DNA of 64,000 nt from an uncultured Hyphomicrobiaceae bacterium (GTDB lineage: Bacteria; Pseudomonadota; Alphaproteobacteria; Rhizobiales; CALHAX01), in the NCBI GenBank assembly GCA_937931785.1, contig CALHAX010000030.1, positions 1 to 64,000 on the forward strand, read 5' to 3'. Below the pieces are notes generated by a model. The model was not told the DNA's origin. It searched no databases and was given only the letters and a program-made list of their open reading frames with translations. Made by a program: the position numbers and the translations under genes. Position 1 is the first letter of the stretch. The number at the start of each line of letters is the position of its first letter. This document shows, in pieces, positions 1 to 9,705 of the stretch.

Positions 1-915
1 ATTTTTATCAAGGAAGTCTGAAATCGCGGAGAGACAAGCTTGTGGGTTTTCTTCGGCAAGAAAATGACCGGATTCGATGGGAACGCCCGTCAGGTTGGTG
101 CACCAGCGCTCCCAGGTCTTCAGTGGGCCCGCCTCGGTGCGGGCGACAAGATAGGCTTCGCTCCACATCATGAGGGTCGGAACGTCGATTGTGCGCCCTG
201 CGGTGCGGTCTGTATCGTCCAGTTTCCGATCGAATGTGGCGCCGGCGCGGTAGTCCTCGCACATGGCATGGACGCGGGCCGGATCGGCCATTTGTGCACG
301 GTAATGAGCGATGGCCGCCGGATCGAAATGATCGAGCGTCTTGCCGCCCGCCCAACTTCGTATGGTCCAGTCGGAGTAGAAATCGGTATTGGCGGCGATA
401 AGTGTTTCCGGCATTGGTGCAGGTTGCGCGAGGAACGGCCAGTGATAGGCGCTGATGGCGGTGTTCCAACGCATGTCGTCCCAGACTTCGATGGTTGGGA
501 CGATGTCGAACAGCAGGAGACTTTTTATGCATTCGGGATGGTCGAGAGTCAGGCGATAGGCGACGCGCCCGCCACGGTCGTGACCGCCGACGTGGAAGGT
601 GTTGTGGCCGAGGGCTGACATCATGCGCACCATGTCGGCTGCCATTGTGCGTTTCGAGTACCCTGTATGGTTCTCGCCGTCCGACGGGATAGAGCTGGCC
701 CCGTAGCCGCGCAGATCTGCAACAACAACCGTGAAGTGGTCTGTCAGCATTGGAGCGAGACGGTGCCAATGGACGTGGGTTTGCGGATAGCCGTGAAGCA
801 ATAGAAGTGGTGGGCCGTTCCCGGCATAACGGACGAAAATGGTGGCGTCATCCGTTTTGACGTGCTGTTGCTCAAAGCCGGGGAAGAGATCGGGCAGGTC
901 TTTGGGGAGGCTCAA
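1..915 (-). CDS. alpha/beta hydrolase, haloacetate/fluoroacetate dehalogenase-like (3' end truncated by window edge)
   Basis: Manual minus-strand translation is open to base 1: ...[68 protein letters not shown] start overlaps the purD stop (TTGA). Confidence 0.85.
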   Translation of the reverse strand, partial: MSLPKDLPDLFPGFEQQHVKTDDATIFVRYAGNGPPLLLLHGYPQTHVHWHRLAPMLTDHFTVVVADLRGYGASSIPSDGENHTGYSKRTMAADMVRMMSALGHNTFHVGGHDRGGRVAYRLTLDHPECIKSLLLFDIVPTIEVWDDMRWNTAISAYHWPFLAQPAPMPETLIAANTDFYSDWTIRSWAGGKTLDHFDPAAIAHYRAQMADPARVHAMCEDYRAGATFDRKLDDTDRTAGRTIDVPTLMMWSEAYLVARTEAGPLKTWERWCTNLTGVPIESGHFLAEENPQACLSAISDFLDKN

Positions 916-2198
916 ACGGTTGTCTCCTTCTCACGTTGGATGGCGCGCCAGCCAATGTCGCGACGGCAAAACCCTTCAGGCCAGTCGATCTTGTCGACGG
1001 CGGCGTAGGCTTTGGTCTGTGCATCAGCGACATTTACACCGCGTGCCGTGACGGCGAGCACGCGACCACCAGTGGCGATGAGTGAACCGTCGGAGCGGCT
1101 CGTGCCAGCATGGAAAACCTCGATCATGGGATCGTCGGCTGCAGCATCAAGGTTGCCAATTTTTGACCCCTTTTCATAGTTTCCGGGATAACCTTGCGTC
1201 GCGAGGACGACGGTCAATGCTGTGTCATCGTGCCAGCGGAGGTCGAATTTTTCGAGCGCGCCGTCCGCGGTTGCGATCAGAGCGGTGAGCAGATCTGACT
1301 TCAGTCGCATCATGAGGGCCTGGCATTCGGGATCGCCGAAACGGACGTTATATTCGATCAGTTCCGGCCCCTTGTCCGTGATCATCAGGCCCGCGAACAG
1401 GACGCCCTTGAACGGGGTGCCTCGTGCATTCATGGCCGCGACGGTTGGGCGGATAATTTCATCCATGGTGCGGTGCACGAGTTCGTCGGTCATCACGGGT
1501 GCGGGGGAGTATGCACCCATGCCGCCAGTGTTGGGTCCCTTGTCGCCGTCGAAAACCTGCTTGTGGTCTTGCGCGGTTGCGAGGGGGAGGACGTGTGTGC
1601 CGTCCACGAGGGCGAAGAAACTTGCTTCTTCACCCACAAGATACGCTTCGATCACGACTTCCGCACCGGCGCCTCCGAACGCCCCTTCGAAGCAGGCATC
1701 GATGGCGGCTTCGGCTTCGGTGCGTGTCTCGGCGATGATCACGCCCTTGCCGGCGGCAAGCCCATCGGCCTTGATGACAATCGGGACGGGGTGTTCCGCG
1801 AGATAGGTTTTCGCGGCGGCGGCGTCGGAGAAACGTCCATAAGAGGCCGTCGGAATGTTGAACTCCTGGCAGAGGTCCTTTGTGTAACCCTTGGAACCTT
1901 CGAGCTGGGCTGCGGCAGCTGAGGGGCCAAACACCTTGATATCTGCGGTGTTCAGGCTGTCCGCCAGCCCGTCGACGAGTGGCTGTTCGGGACCAACAAC
2001 GACGAAACCGATATTCTTGTTCCGGCAGAACGCGATCACGGCGTCATGGTCACTGGCGGACACATCCACGCAGTCTGCGACTTCTGCGATTCCCGCGTTT
2101 CCGGGCGCGCAATAGAGTTTCGTTAACATCGGACTGGCGCTGATGGCCCAGGCAAGGGCATGCTCGCGGCCACCGGAGCCGATCAAGAGGACATTCAT
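912..2198 (-). CDS. purD: phosphoribosylamine--glycine ligase
   Basis: [20 protein letters not shown]...[16 protein letters not shown]...[14 protein letters not shown]; internal ATG at 2198 is the likely start. Confidence 0.97.
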   Translation of the reverse strand: MNVLLIGSGGREHALAWAISASPMLTKLYCAPGNAGIAEVADCVDVSASDHDAVIAFCRNKNIGFVVVGPEQPLVDGLADSLNTADIKVFGPSAAAAQLEGSKGYTKDLCQEFNIPTASYGRFSDAAAAKTYLAEHPVPIVIKADGLAAGKGVIIAETRTEAEAAIDACFEGAFGGAGAEVVIEAYLVGEEASFFALVDGTHVLPLATAQDHKQVFDGDKGPNTGGMGAYSPAPVMTDELVHRTMDEIIRPTVAAMNARGTPFKGVLFAGLMITDKGPELIEYNVRFGDPECQALMMRLKSDLLTALIATADGALEKFDLRWHDDTALTVVLATQGYPGNYEKGSKIGNLDAAADDPMIEVFHAGTSRSDGSLIATGGRVLAVTARGVNVADAQTKAYAAVDKIDWPEGFCRRDIGWRAIQREKETTV

Positions 2199-2283
2199 GT
2201 GCGAAACCTTCGAGATGTGCGCCTGCAGCGCATGACATTGCCGGGGACGATGCGCACCGGGTGGTGTCATCGGTTGCGATGTC

Positions 2284-3783
2284 TTGTATCATCGCCACTC
2301 ACGAGGGCAAATCGAGGTTCAGCGCGTGGCGAAAGCAGCAAGCGTAGGCGGCACGACAACAGCAGATGCTGGAGCGAACACGCAGGAATACACCGTCTCC
2401 GAGCTCTCCATGGGACTCAAGAAGACCATTGAGACGATGTACGACCATGTGCGTGTTCGCGGCGAAGTGGGCCGTGTGTCGCGCCCGGCATCCGGTCATC
2501 TCTATCTCGACCTGAAGGACGACAAGGCCGTTATCGCGGGCGTCGTGTGGAAAGGTGTAGCGGGGCGGTTGCGTGTTCAGCCCGAGCAGGGCCTCGAAGT
2601 GATTGCGACGGGGCGCCTGACGACGTTTCCGGGCCAGAGCAAATACCAGATCGTTATCGAATCGGTTGAGCCCGCCGGGGTCGGGGCGCTGATGGCGCTG
2701 CTTGAGGAGCGAAAGAAAAAACTCCAGGCTGAAGGCTTGTTCGACGAGGCGCGCAAGAAGCCGTTGCCTACGCTGCCCGGGTTGGTCGGGATTGTGACAT
2801 CACCGACCGGGGCCGTCATTCGCGACATGATGCACGGATTCAACGAACGGTTTCCGACGCGGGTTCTGGTGTGGCCAGTGCGGGTCCAGGGGGAGGCATC
2901 CGCCAATGAAGTCGCTGCGGCAATCCGGGGCTTTAACCGTATGGGTGGCGACAGTGGCTTCCCCCGGCCTGAGGTTCTGATTGTCGCGCGCGGTGGTGGC
3001 AGTCTTGAGGATTTGTGGGGCTTCAACGAGGAGGTTGTTGCGCGTGCGGTGGCGGAAAGTGAAATTCCGGTGATTTCTGCGGTCGGGCACGAAACTGACT
3101 GGACGCTGATCGATCTGGTGGCGGATGCGCGTGCGCCCACACCGACCAAGGCTGCCGAGTGGGCGGTGCCCCGGCAAAGTGACTTGCTGGATCGTTTGGG
3201 CGATCTTGATCATCGCCTCAAACTCTCGCTGCAACGTCGACTGGAGGAGGCACGATCCCGCCTGACTGCTGCGGCGCGTGGACTGCCCCGCATGCAGGAT
3301 CTGATCGGGCTGCCGCGGCAGCGCTTCGACAACGCATCTGCGCGGCTGAACAGCGCCTTGATGATGAACACGCAATCGCATGCCAATCGCTTTGCGCGTG
3401 TGCACGGACGGTTGCATGTGGATGCCCTGCGCCAACGGGTTCGCGGCGAGCAGGAGCGCCTTCTGCAGGTGCGTGCACGTGCCGGGCGGGCAATGACCAA
3501 CTCGTTGCGGGGACATCGTCAGTCGATCGAAACGCAAGGCAAACTATTGCAATCATTGAGTTATCAGGGCGTCCTGGAACGTGGGTTTGCGCTGGTTCGT
3601 GATGGAGACGGCGCACCAGTGCGTCATGCTGCGAAGACCGAACCGGGTATGCTATTGCAAATTGAATGGGCGGATGGACGTATCGATGCTACTGTCGCTG
3701 GCGGCGATGATGGTGCTGGTGAAACGTGGCCGCGACGCAAGAAGGCCAAACCTGCCAAGGTGGATCAAGGTTCACTTTTTTGA
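2284..3783 (+). CDS. xseA: exodeoxyribonuclease VII large subunit
   Basis: [39 protein letters not shown]...[46 protein letters not shown]. Confidence 0.96.
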   Translation: MYHRHSRGQIEVQRVAKAASVGGTTTADAGANTQEYTVSELSMGLKKTIETMYDHVRVRGEVGRVSRPASGHLYLDLKDDKAVIAGVVWKGVAGRLRVQPEQGLEVIATGRLTTFPGQSKYQIVIESVEPAGVGALMALLEERKKKLQAEGLFDEARKKPLPTLPGLVGIVTSPTGAVIRDMMHGFNERFPTRVLVWPVRVQGEASANEVAAAIRGFNRMGGDSGFPRPEVLIVARGGGSLEDLWGFNEEVVARAVAESEIPVISAVGHETDWTLIDLVADARAPTPTKAAEWAVPRQSDLLDRLGDLDHRLKLSLQRRLEEARSRLTAAARGLPRMQDLIGLPRQRFDNASARLNSALMMNTQSHANRFARVHGRLHVDALRQRVRGEQERLLQVRARAGRAMTNSLRGHRQSIETQGKLLQSLSYQGVLERGFALVRDGDGAPVRHAAKTEPGMLLQIEWADGRIDATVAGGDDGAGETWPRRKKAKPAKVDQGSLF

Positions 3784-3877
3784 GCAACACGGTGTGGCGG
3801 TTTTGATCCACGGCTTCTATACAAGGTGTTGGATCCAGGCGCTTCGACGCCAATTTGCGAGATGCGAAACTGCTGTG

Positions 3878-4108
3878 ATGAACAGATTTGAACGTTTGGG
3901 CGCGCTTTCATCGTTGGCGACCGTCAAATATCTGGATGGTGAATTTCAGGTGGTTGCGCCGGGGGATCATGTGGTGTGTGCCGTGACGGGTGAAAAGATT
4001 CCGTTGGATCTGCTGTCGTACTGGAGTGTCGAGCGGCAGGAGCCCTATGCCACGGCGCAAGCCGGGCTGGACCGGCTTCTTGAGACGCGAGCCGAGTCGA
4101 AAAGTTGA
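3878..4108 (+). CDS. DUF2093 domain-containing protein
   Basis: Short ORF MNRFERLGALSSLATVKYLDGEFQVVAPGDHVVCAVTGEKIPLDLLSYWSVERQEPYA. Confidence 0.8.
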   Translation: MNRFERLGALSSLATVKYLDGEFQVVAPGDHVVCAVTGEKIPLDLLSYWSVERQEPYATAQAGLDRLLETRAESKS

Positions 4109-4120
4109 CGGGTTTGCGGG

Positions 4121-5173
4121 TCATCCCGCTCCGTGCTGCCGCAGCACCATATCAAGCATGGCATCGAGCCGTGCGGCGTCGCTTCCCTGAAACCTGAATG
4201 CAACAGGTAGTGCAAGGCTGCGTTCGAGCAATTTGAGGCGAGCCGATTGTTGTTTCGCGCCGAGCAAGCGAACGCGATCCTTCTCAGTTGTCACAATTAC
4301 TGCCTCCTCACGCTTCGCGGCGAACAGGATTTTCTCTGCTTCGGGATCGGTGAACGCGTGGTGGTCCGGGAAATCAAAGCGATCGCGTATTTGTGCGCCG
4401 CAATCCTCCAGCGTTTTGTGAAACCGTGACGGATTTCCGATGCCGGAGAATGCAACGACAGCGCGTTTGGATAATTCAATTTTGTTTGTCGCAGGTGCAA
4501 GCGTGCCGTTTATGACAGGAACTGAAATCCGCATAGACGCTAACTTTTCTCTGGTCTGCTCTGATGATTCTCCGTTGATCAAGATTGCATCAACGTGTTC
4601 AAATTGACGCCTGAGTGACACGCGCAGTGGGCCAGATGGAATGGCCCAGCCGTTACCCAAACCGCGTGCGCCATCAATGACAGCGATGGTCAGGTTTTTT
4701 CCGAGCGTCGGATTTTGCATCCCGTCATCCATGATGATAGCGGTCGCGTTTGTGCGCTCGATGTGTTTTGCACCCATGACGCGGTCGCGGCAGACGACTG
4801 TTGGTGCTGCGTTTGCGAGCAACAATGGTTCGTCACCCACGCGCTCGGCCTTGTCCGTTTCCGGGGTTACATCATATGGGCCGCTCACGGTGCCGCCATA
4901 GCCGCGGGTGAGGATTGCAGGGCGTGCGCCAAGTACCTTGAGGCGCGCCGCGATATGGATAGTGAGCGGCGTCTTGCCGGTTCCTCCAGCAGTGAAGTTA
5001 CCAACGCAGATGACGGGTAAAGAGGAAATATAATCGGGTTGAGCTGTCATGCGATGCCCTGCGACAGCACTATAGATTGTCGACGCCGGACTGAGGAGCC
5101 ACGGGATTGTCCTGTTCAATAAGCCAGGACCTTCACCCCCGGGATACCACCAACCTGGGGCGCTAGCTGGCAT
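4121..5173 (-). CDS. lpxK: tetraacyldisaccharide 4'-kinase
   Basis: PVICVGNFTAGGTGKTPLTIHIAARL..ILTRGYGGTVSGPYDV..MDDGMQNPTLGKNLTIAVIDGARGLGNG. Confidence 0.95.
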   Translation of the reverse strand: MPASAPGWWYPGGEGPGLLNRTIPWLLSPASTIYSAVAGHRMTAQPDYISSLPVICVGNFTAGGTGKTPLTIHIAARLKVLGARPAILTRGYGGTVSGPYDVTPETDKAERVGDEPLLLANAAPTVVCRDRVMGAKHIERTNATAIIMDDGMQNPTLGKNLTIAVIDGARGLGNGWAIPSGPLRVSLRRQFEHVDAILINGESSEQTREKLASMRISVPVINGTLAPATNKIELSKRAVVAFSGIGNPSRFHKTLEDCGAQIRDRFDFPDHHAFTDPEAEKILFAAKREEAVIVTTEKDRVRLLGAKQQSARLKLLERSLALPVAFRFQGSDAARLDAMLDMVLRQHGAG

Positions 5174-7196
5174 CTGAGCGCGCCTGAGGTTGTGTCGGCG
5201 TGCTGCCGAGATAGGGGGTAATACGACTGAGTGTCTGTTCCAGCGCTCCGTCGAGTTCGGTAAGCGCATTGGCTGCATTTGATATCATTCTTATGGCGTC
5301 GTCGGGTTGGGCAAGGAGGCGGAGGACCGAAGCTGCAAGTTCTTCGGCGTTCGCTACGCGGACAATGCCATCGTGACGATCGAGACTGTCGATGATTGCC
5401 TCGAAGTTGTGGGTGTGCGGACCAGTCACGACAGGCGCTCCAAGGCGAATGGGTTCAATCGGGTTCTGGCCGCCATGCGGGACGAGGGAACCTCCCATGA
5501 ATGTGACATTGCTTACGGAGTAAAACAATCCAGTTTCGCCAAGTGTGTCGGCGATGTAGATGTCTGTTTCATCCGAAATGTCCTGTTTCAGCGAGCGTCG
5601 AGCGATGGACAAGCCTTCGGCTTTCAGTGTGTTCACAATGTCTTCTCCACGTGCTGGATGACGTGGAACAATAACCGTCAGGATATCGGATGTTTTTTTG
5701 CGGATTATTTTATGCGCTTCTGCAATCTGCTCCTCTTCGCCAGGATGTGTACTCGCGGCAACAAACACGGGACGGACCTCAATTTGAGAGCGTAATGCTG
5801 TGAGGTTATCGCTATTGATTTCTTGTGGCGAAGCGTCAATTTTGAGGTTCCCGACGACCTCCACATTCATGGCTCCAAGTCTGGCAAAGCGCAGGAGGCT
5901 TGCAGATGTTTGTGCCAGTATGAGGTCGAACCGTGTAAACAGACTCGCCGCAGTGCGTTTGCGAAATACTTTACGCCAGGCGTTTGCGGATTTGGCAGAG
6001 AGTGTGGCGTTCAGAAGGATCAAAGGGATTTTTTTAGTAGACGTTTCATAGATCAGATTTGGCCAGATCTCGGATTCGACGAGGAACGCTACATCTGGTT
6101 TCCAGTGATCCAGAAAGTTACGTACCATGCGAGGACCATCAATAGGTATGTATTGATGAAGTGCAATGTCTGTCAGATGATCTATCGCGATTTTGGCTGA
6201 TGTCACTGTGCCTGTGGTGACCAGGAGGTTCAATTCTGGATGGCGGAGGTTTATCTCATGCAGTAGCGGACGTATTGCGTTCAATTCGCCCACGCTTGCT
6301 GCGTGAAACCATGCGATCCGACCTTCAGGGCGAGGTAGAGACGGACGCCCAAGCCGCTCGTTCTGACGAGCAGGGTCTTCCTTGCCGCGTTTTGCCCTCC
6401 GGTTGAGGATGTGCGGGCCAATCGGTTCCAGTGTGCGCGTGACGATGCGATAGATGCGTGCTGCCATCCCGGGTGGGGTCGGGCGGCCTGTCAAGGGCGC
6501 TCGCGGATTGTTTTCTGCTCCTGCCAGTTGATAGGCCCGCGTTGTCAAATCACTGAGCTGTGTTTCCAGGTCCTTGCGAATTTTTTCATAGTCATCGTTT
6601 GTGCCGGACCGGGGAACATGAATGGGTTCTCCTGCGGTGACCCCGATTGTGGAGAACGGCAGGTTGACCGTCATCCGGCTCCATGTGTTCAGCGTGCGGA
6701 ACCGGTTGGAGGCAGCCGTTACCGTTACGATCGGGCGACCTGACAGGCGGGCAAGGGTGATGATGCCCTCCCCCAGACGGCGGGCCGGCCCCGGAGGAAC
6801 ATCTGCGGTGAGTGCTATCGAGGTTCCTGCCTTGAGGGCTGTCAGGCTGGCGCGCAACGCCGTGGCCCCGCCTCTGTCGCGTTTACGTGCACCGGAACCC
6901 GCACCGCGTATCAGCTCTAACTCAAACTCCTCCAGAACCGAGCTTAGAATGTCAGCATCCTCGTGGCGCGCGACCATGACCCCGGTCGGGACGTCCATCA
7001 GGCGAATAAGCGGGATCAAAAGGAATTGCCCGTGCCAGAATGCATAGATGACCGGCTGATCGTCGCGCGTTCGTTCGATGCAATCTTTCGGGTCGTAGAC
7101 AAATGTGCTGGTGCGTCCGACAAGGCGCAGGAATCCTGCCAGCGTTTTTGCCGTTAGCTTTGGAAGCAGCGTGCGTGTTTTGCCCGTGTCAGCCAT
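5163..7196 (-). CDS. waaA: fused DUF374 (lysophospholipid acyltransferase-like) + 3-deoxy-D-manno-octulosonic acid transferase
   Basis: N-terminal YAFWHGQFLLIPLIRL..ARHEDADILSSVLEEF..ALTADVPPGPARRLGEGIITLARLSGRPIVTV (DUF374); C-terminal RIAWFHAASVGELNAIRPLL..LLVTTGTVTSAKIA..FLVESEIWPNLIYE..GGSLVPHGGQNPIEPIRLGAPVVTGPHTHNFEAI (WaaA). Confidence 0.92.
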   Translation of the reverse strand: MADTGKTRTLLPKLTAKTLAGFLRLVGRTSTFVYDPKDCIERTRDDQPVIYAFWHGQFLLIPLIRLMDVPTGVMVARHEDADILSSVLEEFELELIRGAGSGARKRDRGGATALRASLTALKAGTSIALTADVPPGPARRLGEGIITLARLSGRPIVTVTAASNRFRTLNTWSRMTVNLPFSTIGVTAGEPIHVPRSGTNDDYEKIRKDLETQLSDLTTRAYQLAGAENNPRAPLTGRPTPPGMAARIYRIVTRTLEPIGPHILNRRAKRGKEDPARQNERLGRPSLPRPEGRIAWFHAASVGELNAIRPLLHEINLRHPELNLLVTTGTVTSAKIAIDHLTDIALHQYIPIDGPRMVRNFLDHWKPDVAFLVESEIWPNLIYETSTKKIPLILLNATLSAKSANAWRKVFRKRTAASLFTRFDLILAQTSASLLRFARLGAMNVEVVGNLKIDASPQEINSDNLTALRSQIEVRPVFVAASTHPGEEEQIAEAHKIIRKKTSDILTVIVPRHPARGEDIVNTLKAEGLSIARRSLKQDISDETDIYIADTLGETGLFYSVSNVTFMGGSLVPHGGQNPIEPIRLGAPVVTGPHTHNFEAIIDSLDRHDGIVRVANAEELAASVLRLLAQPDDAIRMISNAANALTELDGALEQTLSRITPYLGSTPTQPQARSDAS

Positions 7197-7232
7197 CGAT
7201 ATCCTGGTATGCCGGGCCTGCCAGCGATCCGA

Positions 7233-7487
7233 TCAGGACTTCTCGTCCAGGTTCGGTTCGAGAAGGCGGTGAATGTGGACCACGAAATAGCGCATCTGTG
7301 CGTTATCGACCGTGCGTTGCGCAGCGTTCTTCCAGGCATCGTAGGCGCTGGCGTAATCAGGGAACATGCCGACAATATCAAGTTTTGAGAGGTCGTTGAA
7401 GTCGACACCGTCCAAATCCGAGAGTTCTCCGCCGAACACCAGGTGGAGCAGTTGTTCGGGCTTTTTGCCCTGGTCTTCTTCAGCCAT
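7233..7487 (-). CDS. DUF4170 domain-containing protein
   Basis: EQLLHLVFGGELSDLDGVDFNDLSKLDIVGMFPDYASAYDAWKNAAQRTVDNAQMRYFVVHIHRLLEP. Confidence 0.85.
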   Translation of the reverse strand: MAEEDQGKKPEQLLHLVFGGELSDLDGVDFNDLSKLDIVGMFPDYASAYDAWKNAAQRTVDNAQMRYFVVHIHRLLEPNLDEKS

Positions 7488-7613
7488 GGTCGTCCCACCC
7501 GTTCTGCGTCAATCCTGCGCCGCTTCCTGCACGAATTCGCGCATGGCGGCAAGTTTACCGCGCAACGAGCGGTTCATTGGTAAAGTGTCCCATAGCAGCG
7601 CACACATACAGCG

Positions 7614-7650
7614 AACGCTAACCACGTTGCTTAAGTGGTTCTGAAGCGTT
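7614..7650. other. nested inverted repeat / hairpin between ubiA and DUF4170 gene
   Basis: aacgct-aaccac-gttgcttaa-gtggtt-ctga-agcgtt: 12 paired bases with a 4-nt bulge. Confidence 0.5.
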
Positions 7651-7771
7651 GCGTGCTAGTTTTGTCTGGCTCGGGTGCCGTTTGCGGCACATCAAGAGTT
7701 GACAGGTTCTGGCGTGACGGTGCGGACATTCAATAAGGATGCCGCGCCGTCGTCCAGCCCGTCCAACCCCA

Positions 7772-8731
7772 TCAAGCCATTGCAGAACGTAGCGCCGTGT
7801 CCAGAACCACGGCAAGAAAGACGAGTGCACCGGTCGTATGGTTGGCCCGGAAGCGGACAATGCAGTTGTCTGGATCAGACGTGTCGAGTGTTGTGACCTG
7901 CCAGGCCATGTGCAAGGCGACGGCTGCCATGCCAGTGGCGAAGAGTACGCGTGCGTCGGCCATCCAGCCAGCGGCAAAGATCAGACACCAGGCCAGTGCA
8001 AAGAATGCCGTCAGGTAGACAGGTGTCTTGTCGCCGAAGTGGAGCGCTGTTGATTTCAGGCCCAGCAAGGCATCGTCTTCCTTGTCCTGGTGTGCGTAGA
8101 TTGTGTCGTAAGCGATTGTCCAGGCGATGCCTCCAAGATAGAGCACCACAGGCGTCCAGCCGAGATTTCCGAAAATTGTGGTCCAGCCGAGCAGTGCGCC
8201 CCAGTTAAAGGCCAGGCCGAGTACAAGCTGCGGCCAGTTGATGAAGCGCTTCATGAAGGGGTAAATCGCGACAATGCCGAGCGAAGCGATGCCGAGGCCG
8301 ATGGTTGTCCAATTGAACTGGAGCAGGACCAGTAGTCCGATCAGGCAGAGCGCCACCATAAAGACAGTGGCCTGGCGTGGCGTCACCTGGCCGCTTGGTA
8401 TTGGGCGTGAGATGGTTCGGGCGACCTTGGCGTCGTAATCGCGATCGACGAGATCATTGAACACGCACCCGGCGCCACGCATGACGGTGGCTCCCACGGC
8501 AAACAGAAATATGTGCCACCAATTGGGCCACGTCGTTCCCGCTGCGGACGCGGCAATGGCGGCAGACCAAAGGCAGGGCCAAAGCAGCAACCATGTGCCA
8601 ATGGGTCGATCCATGCGGGCGAGGCGCAGATAGGGGCGGGTGCTAACGGGAGCCCGTGTGTCGACCCAGTTGCCGCGTACGGCATCGGCGACCGTTCCGC
8701 TGTTTTGCTGTGTCTGATGTCGCGTCGCCAT
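7772..8731 (-). CDS. ubiA: 4-hydroxybenzoate polyprenyltransferase
   Basis: YLRLARMDRPIGTWLLLWPCLWSAAIA..RGAGCVFNDLVDRDYDAKVARTISRPIPSG..YDTIYAHQDKEDD. Confidence 0.96.
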   Translation of the reverse strand: MATRHQTQQNSGTVADAVRGNWVDTRAPVSTRPYLRLARMDRPIGTWLLLWPCLWSAAIAASAAGTTWPNWWHIFLFAVGATVMRGAGCVFNDLVDRDYDAKVARTISRPIPSGQVTPRQATVFMVALCLIGLLVLLQFNWTTIGLGIASLGIVAIYPFMKRFINWPQLVLGLAFNWGALLGWTTIFGNLGWTPVVLYLGGIAWTIAYDTIYAHQDKEDDALLGLKSTALHFGDKTPVYLTAFFALAWCLIFAAGWMADARVLFATGMAAVALHMAWQVTTLDTSDPDNCIVRFRANHTTGALVFLAVVLDTALRSAMA

Positions 8732-8869
8732 AGATTACTCTCGTTCTGTCCTGCGAGGCCTTTGCAGGTCCACACGAATATGCAACCGAGCTGGCCGATG
8801 CGGTATGATGCATTTGGAATTGGGCTCATTCGTCGCGGCTGGGGTGACTTTGAGGGAGCGGGCAGAATC

Positions 8870-9607
8870 ATGAGCGAACGCAAGAACCGGGAGCAACGCC
8901 TGTTCGTCGATCACGATCTTGTCGCTGGTTGTGTCGTCGCCTGTGACACAGCGCAACGGAACTATCTGATTAATGTTCTGCGACTTGGAGACGGGGCATC
9001 GGTACTCGTGTTCAATGGGCGTGACGGCGAGTGGCGTGCGTATGTGCGTCCCGAAAATCGCAAGCTATGCGGACTTGAAATCAGTGATCAGGTCCGAACT
9101 CAGTCGGACGGGCCGGACGTGGAACTGCTTTTTGCGCCACTCAAACGCGCACGGCTGGACTACATGGTTCAGAAAGCAACAGAACTTGGCGTCATTAAGT
9201 TACGCCCGGTCATTACGACTTACACGCAGGCCGAGCGCGTTAATCTGGAGCGGATGCGGAGTAATGTGATCGAGGCTGCTGAGCAGTGTGGTGTTTTGCA
9301 TTTGCCGGACGTGTGCAAGCCTTGGAAACTAACTTCAGTGCTGGATGGCTGGGATGAAGCGCGCACGCTTGTGTTCTGCGATGAGGGGGCCCCGATCGGA
9401 AATCCTGTTGCGGCTTTACGCGAGGTTAGGGGGCCGGTTTCTGTGCTGATCGGTCCGGAAGGCGGGTTTTCACCGCAAGAGCGCGAGCGCCTGCACCATA
9501 TGGCCGCCAGCTGTACTCTATCGCTTGGGCCGCGCATTATGCGGGCGGATACTGCGGCGGTGGCCGCCCTGGCATTGGTCAATGCTGTCATTGGCGATTG
9601 GCAGTAG
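8870..9607 (+). CDS. rsmE: 16S rRNA (uracil(1498)-N(3))-methyltransferase
   Basis: QRLFVDHDLVAG..NYLINVLRLGDGASVLVFNGRDGEW..YMVQKATELGVIKLRPVITTYTQ..IEAAEQCGVLHLP..LIGPEGGFSPQERE..LSLGPRIMRADTAAVAAL. Confidence 0.96.
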   Translation: MSERKNREQRLFVDHDLVAGCVVACDTAQRNYLINVLRLGDGASVLVFNGRDGEWRAYVRPENRKLCGLEISDQVRTQSDGPDVELLFAPLKRARLDYMVQKATELGVIKLRPVITTYTQAERVNLERMRSNVIEAAEQCGVLHLPDVCKPWKLTSVLDGWDEARTLVFCDEGAPIGNPVAALREVRGPVSVLIGPEGGFSPQERERLHHMAASCTLSLGPRIMRADTAAVAALALVNAVIGDWQ

Positions 9608-9705
9608 TGGCGTCATACGGGCTTGTATCTCTAGATGTTCGGGGCAATAAGGCCCATTGATCCCCCACCCCCGCACCGCCCGCGGGCTTCGGCTCAGAGT
9701 GAACG

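Noticed and set aside
8-769. 253-aa minus-strand ORF listed at the window start
   Set aside because: Frame-shifted relative to the real hydrolase frame (1-915), which the ORF track omitted because it has no stop inside the window.
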